Source: a virus. From it: DNA of 25,267 bases. Below the pieces are notes generated by a model. That model ran no database searches. It saw nothing but the letters and a program-made list of their open reading frames with translations, and had not been told where the DNA came from. The stretch spans positions 1 through 25,267 of IMG/VR virus record IMGVR_UViG_3300035670_001164, one strand, 5' to 3'. Each line of letters opens with the position of its first letter. Positions within the stretch are counted from its first letter, which is position 1. This document shows positions 18,942-25,267 of this stretch, piece by piece. The translations under genes were made by a program, and so were the position numbers.

Positions 18942-20503
18942 TCTGTTTTCTTAGCTCGCGGCTTGCGTTGTTTCTTTACTACAGCAGTGACAACAGTGTC
19001 GTCAACTACTGGTGATGTATTGCCATTATCAGGAGCAGCAACTGGAGCAGGAGCGTCGTCCTCGCTCTCAACCTCAATAGCCGCAACCGGAACGCTCGGA
19101 GCTTTCTCTTTCTGGATCGTGGAAATCTCAGAAACATCCAAGCCATACTTTCCAGCCAACTGACGAACAAACAAAGCTTGCTGTGCTTTAGCTTCTAGCG
19201 AAGAACGCCAGTCAAGACCTCTCGCACCATAGACCTCATCGTAAGTCACAATACCAGCTTCCAACTCAGCCAACTGAGCGGCAGAGTTACGGCCAACATC
19301 AACGTTTGGAGATCGGGGAGCGGTAATCGAAACTTCATACCAATCCGCTGGAGCGTCATTAAGAGTCGGATCTGTCTTGATCGCGTACTCCATAACGTAC
19401 TCGTAAATACGTCGAGCCGCTGAAGCCATCACTTGATGTCGTGACTTAAACCAAACCGCAGACATATCCAGCGCACCGCGATAGACAGTTCCCTGCATCG
19501 ACTCTGGATAGACAAGAACGTAAGGAATACCAACGCCAGCACAGACTTTTTCGGTCAGTTGCCGCCAGTATTCCCGCATATTTACACCGGGACGCTCCGT
19601 TGCGAACTGCTCAAATGAATCACCGTTCTTCAGCACTTTAACAGCAGAGCCAAAGACTTGCTCGTAATAGTTCTCAGCGGTGTTCTGAGTGGTTCCAGCC
19701 GTACCAGCGCGGAGGTTGCTGGCTTGGACCTCACCGGAGACCGTCTTAACGATCTGAGCGACGGAAGCACCAAGCTTGCAAGCTTCCATCTCCAACTTTT
19801 GAAGGTCGTCAAGATCGTGCAAGTCATTGATGACAGACGATACAAACGGAAGACCTCTAAGCTGTGCGGGACGATTTGGTTCGTAGATATGCACTACGGA
19901 GTCCGCGCTGATGCTGCGGACATCAACCAGATTCCCCTGACTCTTTTCGTTACCGATAAAGTAAGCGACAGCGCGACCAGTGCGAGGGTCAAAGCGGATA
20001 CCGTCAAAGACTGTCTCGTCTGACTCCATTCCTTTGGGAGTCGCAATAGACTGAGCTTCAATAAGCTGCAATCGCGGTTTGCCGCTATCACCTTTGGTTA
20101 ACAGCAGGAAGCTCTCACCATCATAGAACCAACCGCGAGCGGCTTGTCCCATCAGAGTTCCAAAAGACTGGCGAGAACCAATGTCAGGATAACGCGACCA
20201 AATATCAAACCACTTCTTAGCCGCAAGATTCCAAGCCGGATCACTAGAAGCCGGTTGAACAGAAAAGCTTGAACCAACTGTGTAAGACTCAAACAAGTCT
20301 CCCAATCTGTTCATTATCGCGTTGTTCTGTTCAAAAAACCGCGATTTGCGAACAATGGCTTGACGGGTCGAACTGGTTACGTCGAAGCGAGCCGAAGTGT
20401 AAGACGTATCGAGATACGAACGACGCAAAGACTGACCGGCTCCTTCGTACTTGTTAACTGGAGCGGGAAACAGCTTATTGGCTATGGTTTGCAGGATTCC
20501 CAT
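18938..20503 (-). CDS. Portal protein, lambda gpB family
   Basis: 521 aa, normal for lambda-type portals. The ATG shares its A with the upstream TAA (TAATG). The N-terminus has GILQTIANKLFP and RRSYLDTSYTSARFDVTSST, then an ARGWFYDGESFLLLTKGDSG stretch, IEAQSIATP, and a VYPESMQGTVYRGALDMSAV region around 335-355 typical of the stem/crown transition in this family. The C-terminus is Lys/Arg-rich (KKQRKPRAKKTE) and Pro/Ala-rich before it. Portals form a 12-subunit ring at one capsid vertex, through which the terminase pumps DNA. Its place between terminase and protease is as in lambda. Confidence 0.92.
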   Translation of the reverse strand: MGILQTIANKLFPAPVNKYEGAGQSLRRSYLDTSYTSARFDVTSSTRQAIVRKSRFFEQNNAIMNRLGDLFESYTVGSSFSVQPASSDPAWNLAAKKWFDIWSRYPDIGSRQSFGTLMGQAARGWFYDGESFLLLTKGDSGKPRLQLIEAQSIATPKGMESDETVFDGIRFDPRTGRAVAYFIGNEKSQGNLVDVRSISADSVVHIYEPNRPAQLRGLPFVSSVINDLHDLDDLQKLEMEACKLGASVAQIVKTVSGEVQASNLRAGTAGTTQNTAENYYEQVFGSAVKVLKNGDSFEQFATERPGVNMREYWRQLTEKVCAGVGIPYVLVYPESMQGTVYRGALDMSAVWFKSRHQVMASAARRIYEYVMEYAIKTDPTLNDAPADWYEVSITAPRSPNVDVGRNSAAQLAELEAGIVTYDEVYGARGLDWRSSLEAKAQQALFVRQLAGKYGLDVSEISTIQKEKAPSVPVAAIEVESEDDAPAPVAAPDNGNTSPVVDDTVVTAVVKKQRKPRAKKTE

Positions 20504-20904
20504 TAGCTCATGCGGGTTGTGGCTTCACGCCGAAATTGCGTGAAATCACCGTAATACCGAGTGGTTGCAACAAGAACACTGCCAAGCATCTTGTTGTAAA
20601 TCTGGAGATCAGACGGACTAGTGATGCCGTCTCCATTTAGGAGAACAACAGCGTAATCATAATCACTCAACAGTGATTCCCACATTTCCAACATCTCGCC
20701 AGCGGAGGCGGAACCTTTACCGGGTTCAGCGAACTCAACCGAAACATCAGAACTGGAAGTGCTGCGGACTAGCTGACCAGACTCCAGAGTGTTAGCAGCA
20801 ACAGTCAGCTTTGCAGTCAAAGCTTGCAGCAAAGTCAAAGCACCAAGACTTGCGTATGTAGTACGCAAGTAAGATCGCTTTGTTGCTACGGTGTAAGTCA
20901 CCAC
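20503..20904 (-). CDS. Possible gpW-like head-tail joining protein
   Basis: 133 aa from a GTG (MVTYTVATKRSYL...), with the start uncertain because the frame stays open upstream to the terminase stop and no SD is visible. Residues 17-75 (ASLGALTLLQALTAKLTVAA, then LESGQLVRSTSSSDVSVEFA and an EMLEMWESLLSDYD helix) loosely resemble the gpW layout of helix, two-strand hairpin and helix. Its place between large terminase and portal is exactly that of W in lambda, but gpW is only about half this length. The second half (VVLLNGDGITSPSDLQIYNK, TRYYGDFTQFRREA) is unassigned. The role follows mainly from position. Confidence 0.6.
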   Translation of the reverse strand: MVTYTVATKRSYLRTTYASLGALTLLQALTAKLTVAANTLESGQLVRSTSSSDVSVEFAEPGKGSASAGEMLEMWESLLSDYDYAVVLLNGDGITSPSDLQIYNKMLGSVLVATTRYYGDFTQFRREATTRMS

Positions 20905-20935
20905 TGAGCGGACTATCCACAGAGCAAAGCTTGTG

Positions 20936-22786
20936 TCAAGAGGCAGAACTTTCCGCTGTGCTAGATCTCAAGTCATTCCAAAGCATCACCATTGCTAACT
21001 GCATGATCTCGCAGTCATGCAAATGATCCGGCCAACGAGTGTTTCGCTTGAACCACAAGTGCTTGATTCGACCGGAACGGTTAGCTGTTGGCTTTAAAAC
21101 GTGGGAATCCAAGTGCTTCCAGTATGTATCAGAATCAGCTGCAAATGCTCCTTCAGCCTCAAGCGGTGCAGGAAGACTGCAAACGGTCCATTGATTAGCT
21201 TCCGATCCTTTACGGAGCCGCTGGAGAACGTCGCGCATATGCTCAGTGTCAAATACCAAGAGCGGCTGTACAACATCCGTCCGCATAGATGTTGAGGTTG
21301 TTATTCCAAATGGATGGATTGAGCCAGTCTTAGAAGTGAACCGCGCACCAGTCTCTCGACCTTTCATCGGCAACCAACCGATCAACATCGGCTTCCGAAG
21401 ACCTCCCTCCGGTGGATAGCGGAGACCGCAGGGATAGGTTATCGGAGAGTTGCTGAGTTGGGAAAACTCCGCACAAGCATCGTACACCGCTTGAGTGTTG
21501 AAACCGGAATCAACACCAACATCCATGTCATGCACTTTATAATGCAGTTGGATGCGTCGGAGAGCGGCAAAGTCATCAGCGTGACCAGCCGCAACCAGTC
21601 TTGAGTTTCCGCCGGACCACTCGCGGCAGACCCACCAGAGAAACGGAGCAGCAGCTTGAACGTCTGCGGTGAGGTAGCGTCTGGCTTCCGGCATCTCAGC
21701 ATCTGAGACGACCTCCACTCGCTCCTGTTGGGTCTCTTGGTTTTCCCACGGTTCCGCGAGCATACCGTTGATAAATCCCTGCAATCCCATCATCGAGCTT
21801 TTGGCTTCCAAGAATGCGACCGCGAGATTTCCCCAAGTGCATTTGCGATCCGGTGAGTAGAGAGACGATAGATGGTAAGAGCGGACACTCGGGAGGCTCG
21901 CTTTGTTCTCTGGAACCCACTTCCCATGACGCAGCGCGGCAACCTTCTGGCTGTCGGTAATCTTTCCCTGACACAATTGGCAAACGTAATGAGCGGTGGT
22001 CCGTATTTGCTGCCAATCCGGTCTTCCTTCTTCAGTCTTCGCGTTGTCCCAAGTCACTTGTCGCCACTCCAGCTTGATCGGCTCTTTGCAGTGCGGACAC
22101 GGGATGTAATACCGCCGTTGGTCTCCTCTCAAATACCGCTGCCAGATTCGTCCCTCGGAGGTCGTCGGAGTGCTGGTGAAGAACGCTTTGCTGCTGGAGA
22201 ACGCTTTGAGTCGTTGCTCAGCAAGATCCAGAGCGTCGGCTTCTTTTGCGGTTGCTTCGGCAAACTTGTCCACTTCATCCCCAACCAGAATGCGGACGGG
22301 TCGAGACGCTAGATTCGCTGGTGAGTTGCTACCAACGAAGGTCAGAGTGCAGCGATCAAACTGCTGCTCTAGATTTGTAATCTGGTCTTTGTCAGTTGGG
22401 AACCGCGCAACCATTGCCGGTGAGTCTTCCAGCATTGGCAACCAGCGGGATTTGCTGAAGCTGCGAGCCAGATTCTCTGAAGGCATCAACCACAGCGCGG
22501 GACTCGGCTCAACGTCAATCGACCAAGCCAGACCGGCCATCAGAGTGGTAGTCTTACTGGTTTGACTTCCCCAACAGAGCGTGACCTCAGAGACTGCCGG
22601 ATCTTTCCAACACTCAAGCGGCTCTCTGCAATATGGTCTGACTGCCGTGGAGAATGGTCCGGGGTGTTCAGTCTGACGCTGACTTAGCGATAGATTGGCT
22701 TCAGCCCACTCAACCACAGACTGCCGTGGAGTTGGTCGCCAGAGTTGCCGTCGGAACTCCAAGATCTCGCGCTCTAGATCGGTCAT
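20936..22786 (-). CDS. Terminase large subunit, GpA family
   Basis: 616 aa, similar to lambda gpA in length and layout. The ATPase has a Walker A-like WGSQTSKTTT (72-81), Walker B ILVGDEVDKF (166-175) and an FFTSTPTT coupling motif (202-209). A zinc-finger-like insert shows C230-x2-C233 and C269-x2-C272. The nuclease part has LTADVQ (D375), DVGVDSGFNTQAVYDAC (422-438) and a late HLHDCEIMQLA, the acidic metal-binding set that cuts concatemers. It would act with the small subunit and the portal. The stop of the PD-(D/E)XK-like gene shares one base with the ATG. The methylase and nuclease-like gene separate it from its small subunit. Confidence 0.95.
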   Translation of the reverse strand: MTDLEREILEFRRQLWRPTPRQSVVEWAEANLSLSQRQTEHPGPFSTAVRPYCREPLECWKDPAVSEVTLCWGSQTSKTTTLMAGLAWSIDVEPSPALWLMPSENLARSFSKSRWLPMLEDSPAMVARFPTDKDQITNLEQQFDRCTLTFVGSNSPANLASRPVRILVGDEVDKFAEATAKEADALDLAEQRLKAFSSSKAFFTSTPTTSEGRIWQRYLRGDQRRYYIPCPHCKEPIKLEWRQVTWDNAKTEEGRPDWQQIRTTAHYVCQLCQGKITDSQKVAALRHGKWVPENKASLPSVRSYHLSSLYSPDRKCTWGNLAVAFLEAKSSMMGLQGFINGMLAEPWENQETQQERVEVVSDAEMPEARRYLTADVQAAAPFLWWVCREWSGGNSRLVAAGHADDFAALRRIQLHYKVHDMDVGVDSGFNTQAVYDACAEFSQLSNSPITYPCGLRYPPEGGLRKPMLIGWLPMKGRETGARFTSKTGSIHPFGITTSTSMRTDVVQPLLVFDTEHMRDVLQRLRKGSEANQWTVCSLPAPLEAEGAFAADSDTYWKHLDSHVLKPTANRSGRIKHLWFKRNTRWPDHLHDCEIMQLAMVMLWNDLRSSTAESSAS

Positions 22787-23289
22787 CAGAAAAGCTCCTC
22801 AATAATCTGACCGCTCTTGATCTGGTAGCGAGCGGCTCCAGTCATATCAATCAGAGCCACTCTTTCACTGCGTCCGTTAACCGTTTTGTCGGTTGCTTGA
22901 TGGTTAGCCGCCCATGTTGCATTGCGGTTGAAGATTTCAACCATCATAACCAAGTCATCGTCGAACAAGTGCAGTACTCCAAAGAACGGAATGCGAAGCT
23001 CTTTGGTTATCAGCAAAGCCGCTTGAAGCTTTGACCATGAAATCATCCATCGGTTGCCGTAAGTGGTCTGGAGCTTGGTGAGACCGTAATTCCGAGTTTT
23101 GACCTCATAGCTTCCGACAAGAATGCCTCTGGCTGGATCGTGTATAAAACCATCAATGCGGGATGGCTCATCGTTGGAGATTCCGAGAAACTCGAAGCCG
23201 GTTTGACGCTCGATAGCTTTGAGCGCGATTCTGTTTTGCCGGAGTGCTTCGATACCGGCTGGCTTTTGGCAGTTTAACACTTCATTCAT
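22786..23289 (-). CDS. Small PD-(D/E)XK nuclease-like protein
   Basis: 167 aa; the ATG overlaps the methylase stop by 8 bp. The N-terminal helix (GIEALRQNRIALKAIERQTG) is followed by RIDGFIHDP (D46) and SYEVKTRNYG (E62, K64), which read as the D...E-x-K core of PD-(D/E)XK enzymes. A strand-helix-strand follows (WMISWSKLQAALLITKELRI, PFFGVLHLFDDDLVMMVEIF). The size and core fit restriction-type or junction endonucleases. Next to a methyltransferase it could be a restriction partner or a nuclease whose action is restrained by methylation, but it may instead serve in packaging or recombination. The fold is inferred from motifs only. Confidence 0.7.
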   Translation of the reverse strand: MNEVLNCQKPAGIEALRQNRIALKAIERQTGFEFLGISNDEPSRIDGFIHDPARGILVGSYEVKTRNYGLTKLQTTYGNRWMISWSKLQAALLITKELRIPFFGVLHLFDDDLVMMVEIFNRNATWAANHQATDKTVNGRSERVALIDMTGAARYQIKSGQIIEELF

Positions 23290-24490
23290 CTGAGTTGTGT
23301 TTTTGAAGTTGAGCTTTTTTTCCGGTGAAGTCTTCCCAACGTTTAACGATAACGTCGCAGTATTTCGGGTCCAATTCCATCAACCGAGCTTTGCGTCCGG
23401 TCTTTTCGCAAGCGATTGCTGTGGTTCCAGACCCTCCAAAAAGATCCAAGACAACATCCGATGGTTTGCTGCTGTTTTTAATTTGGTATTCGAACAACTC
23501 AACCGGCTTCATGGTTGGATGCTCGCCGTTTCTGCTTGGCTTGTTGAAATTCAAGACGGTTGTTTGCGTCCTGTCAGAACCCCAGAAATGCGCAGCGCCA
23601 TCTTTCCACCCATACAGACATGGTTCGTGTTTCCAATGGTAGTCTTGCCTCCCTAAAACCAATGTGTTTTTGTTCCAGATGAGGCACTGGCGAATCTTCC
23701 ATCCGACTTCAAACGCTGCCTTTCGAAAGTTAAGACCTTCAGAATCTGCGTGCCAGATGTAGAACACAGCACCTTCTTTCATCACCGTATCAGCCGTCGA
23801 GTAGATGTCTCGCAGGAACTGAGCAAACGAATCGTTGTCCATCGAGTCGTTTTGAATGGTCAAAGCATCCTCAGTTTTGCCCTCGTAAGCCACATTGTAT
23901 GGAGGATCTGTAAGCAGCAGGTTTGCATGTTCTCCTGCCATCAGACGATTTACAGATTCAATGCTTGTGGAATCTTCACCCATAAGCCGGTGATTCCCAA
24001 GAATCCAGATGTCTCCGAGCTTGGTTATTGGCTCAACTGGAGCCTCTGGCACTTCATCTGGATCTGTTTCTCCTTCGACTGTTTCTACCGTCAGCAAAGC
24101 GTTCAGTTCTTCGTCGGAGAATCCGGTTAGATCCGTATTGAAGCCGTCTTCCTGTAGAGTCAACAACTCGGCTTTAAGCATTTCATCGTCCCAACCTGCA
24201 TTGAGAGCGATCTTGTTGTCTGCGATGACGTAAGCTCGAATCTGCGATGGAGTCAGGTGACCGAGCCGCAAGCATGGCACTTCATCAAGTCCGAGCTTCT
24301 TTGCAGCCATGACGCGACCATGACCGGCAATGATTGTTCCGTTAGCGTCAATCAGGACTGGATTGGTGAATCCAAACTCTCGGATGGAAGCTGCGATTTG
24401 CGCCACTTGCTCATCGGAATGAGTCCGAGAGTTTCGAGCGTACGGGATGAGGCTGGAGACCAGCAGGTGTTCTATTTGAATCATTTCCAT
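23282..24490 (-). CDS. ParB-domain DNA methyltransferase (N4/N6 type)
   Basis: 402 aa. Residues 1-95 form a ParB/Srx-like N-terminal domain: NSRTHSDEQVAQIAASIREF, and TIIAGHGRVMAAKKLG at 52-67 with the family's G-H-x-R. Residues 155-395 form the methylase: LLLTDPPYNV at 191-200 (catalytic DPPY), HPTMKPVEL at 324-332, DLFGGSGTTAIACEKTGRK at 349-367 (SAM site) and ELDPKYCDV at 372-380. The order DPPY before FxGxG marks a class beta N4-cytosine or N6-adenine enzyme. It would modify phage or host DNA, perhaps against restriction. The ATG overlaps the small terminase end; a second ATG two codons later is possible. Confidence 0.93.
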   Translation of the reverse strand: MEMIQIEHLLVSSLIPYARNSRTHSDEQVAQIAASIREFGFTNPVLIDANGTIIAGHGRVMAAKKLGLDEVPCLRLGHLTPSQIRAYVIADNKIALNAGWDDEMLKAELLTLQEDGFNTDLTGFSDEELNALLTVETVEGETDPDEVPEAPVEPITKLGDIWILGNHRLMGEDSTSIESVNRLMAGEHANLLLTDPPYNVAYEGKTEDALTIQNDSMDNDSFAQFLRDIYSTADTVMKEGAVFYIWHADSEGLNFRKAAFEVGWKIRQCLIWNKNTLVLGRQDYHWKHEPCLYGWKDGAAHFWGSDRTQTTVLNFNKPSRNGEHPTMKPVELFEYQIKNSSKPSDVVLDLFGGSGTTAIACEKTGRKARLMELDPKYCDVIVKRWEDFTGKKAQLQKHNSDE

Positions 24491-25134
24491 GGATCAGTTG
24501 AATGCAGAGTTTTGAGACACACTTCTTGAACCCAACGCTCAAGCTCGCGCTCGGCGTGTTCTGGGTCATGCGGAGCAATGCGACCGGCAAGCTGCTTGGG
24601 CATCGCTTTGAGAAGGCTCGCCACCGCTCCATCGTGATCTTGCATGACTCGTTTTACCCAAGAGCCGGAGACTAAAGTCTTCTCCTTTTCGGCAAGCGCG
24701 ATTACATCCTGACGAGCGTTCATCAGGTTCTTTGCAGCGACAGCGTGGACACCAACCATTCTGCCAGCGTCCATTGTCTTGTTTCTGAGAGCTTGAACGG
24801 CAAGACCATAGGACGCTCGCTCAATCTGCTTCTGCCGCTCGTAGGCTCCAGCAGGAGTGTCAGACGCTACAATAGACTGATTGATCGTTGCTGCGGCTTC
24901 TGGCGGTCTGTGGGGACCATCTGGAATGGACGCTGCCGCTTCATTGAAGACAGATTCTTGCTGTTGGATCGCAGCCAGCTTCTGAGCGTTACTTGGTCTA
25001 CCACCAATGCCTTTGCGAGATCCACGCCAAGCGTCGGCTTCTTCTGGTGAGGTCAACGGCATTCCATTAGCCACAAGCTGTGAGACTCGACCTTTGGATA
25101 AACCGCTGTGCTTGCAGTATTCAGTCTGAGTCAT
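24481..25134 (-). CDS. Terminase small subunit, Nu1-like
   Basis: 217 aa; the ATG overlaps the previous stop as ATGA. An N-terminal winged-helix-like DNA-binding part is seen (TQTEYCKHSGLSKGRVSQLV, then ANGMPLTSPEEADAWR), as in lambda Nu1 and similar phage small terminases in which a short HTH is followed by a residue set ending in W. A basic linker (SRKGIGGRPSNAQKLAA) and a long helical C-terminus (YERQKQIERASYGLAVQAL through AERELERWVQEVCLKTL) follow and may oligomerise and bind the large subunit. It would recognise the packaging site. It is longer than Nu1 (181 aa). The large subunit lies two genes downstream. Confidence 0.8.
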   Translation of the reverse strand: MTQTEYCKHSGLSKGRVSQLVANGMPLTSPEEADAWRGSRKGIGGRPSNAQKLAAIQQQESVFNEAAASIPDGPHRPPEAAATINQSIVASDTPAGAYERQKQIERASYGLAVQALRNKTMDAGRMVGVHAVAAKNLMNARQDVIALAEKEKTLVSGSWVKRVMQDHDGAVASLLKAMPKQLAGRIAPHDPEHAERELERWVQEVCLKTLHSTDPWK

Positions 25135-25267
25135 TGCAGCATGATCGGCAGTTCATCTGGCTTCATCTTCAAGAGTTCTTGAAGACCGCGCTTGACGGTG
25201 TTGTACGTCGGTTGCTTCGGGTCCGACTGGTAGAAAGCAGCGACTTGATCTACGGTGAAAGATCCGC
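25131..25267 (-). CDS. Partial C-terminus of upstream gene, unknown
   Basis: The 3' end of a gene that enters from the right edge; 44 residues are visible, ending LLKMKPDELPIMLQ, and the TGA overlaps the small terminase ATG as ATGA. The visible part (GSFTVDQVAAFYQSDPKQP, then TYNTVKRGLQELLKM) looks helical. No function can be assigned from this fragment. Confidence 0.6.
   Translation of the reverse strand, partial: GSFTVDQVAAFYQSDPKQPTYNTVKRGLQELLKMKPDELPIMLQ

Noticed and set aside
20269-20457. Short plus-strand frames opposite the portal and terminase genes
   Set aside because: They are antisense to well-supported genes and show no motif or start signal.
1-25267. CRISPR arrays, tRNA genes, insertion sequences, integrase and attachment sites
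   Set aside because: No regularly spaced repeats, cloverleaf-like sequence, transposase or site-specific recombinase was found in either strand.

Overview
The window looks like part of a tailed double-stranded DNA phage or prophage genome. Every supported gene lies on the minus strand, so transcription runs from high to low coordinates. Genes are packed with ATGA, GTGA, TAATG or TGATATG junctions, and there is no tRNA, rRNA, CRISPR array, integrase or recognisable cellular gene. The host cannot be named from sequence. Many genes start without a Shine-Dalgarno sequence, behind short A/C-rich, G-poor leaders, which suggests a host that tolerates SD-less initiation.

Packaging and head region (about 25.3 to 16.1 kb): a partial gene at the window edge, a Nu1-like small terminase, a ParB-domain DNA methyltransferase, a small PD-(D/E)XK-like protein, a lambda GpA-type large terminase, a possible gpW-like connector, a lambda-type portal, and one 713-codon ORF that joins a ClpP-like prohead protease, a linker and the major capsid protein. 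Three small proteins follow (58, 86 and 52 aa). A modification enzyme and a nuclease-like gene sit between the two terminase subunits.

Middle region (16.1 to 12.8 kb): an S74-chaperone tail fibre, a DUF7936-like protein, a 50-aa protein, two small holin-like membrane proteins, a 47-aa protein, a lipoprotein overlapping it in another frame (spanin candidate), and a second fibre-like protein. This host-interaction and lysis block lies between the capsid gene and the neck/tail genes.

Tail region (12.8 to 4.5 kb): neck/connector candidates, a tail terminator-like protein, a tail tube candidate, a chaperone-like protein, an unusually short tape measure protein, a 279-aa protein, a tandem pair of paralogous 124/125-aa proteins, a 71-aa protein and an 896-aa protein of unknown function that may form the tail tip.

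Left region (4.5 kb to the edge): a recombination and replication cluster with a small CxxC protein, a Bet/RecT annealase, a PD-(D/E)XK exonuclease with an AddB/Cas4-like cysteine pattern, a MazG-like pyrophosphohydrolase, an SSB-like protein and a RusA resolvase. A 210-bp non-coding segment with an 11-bp inverted repeat follows, then a small operon with a lysozyme-like enzyme, a ribbon-helix-helix-like protein and accessory proteins. The lysozyme is more than 12 kb from the holin-like genes.
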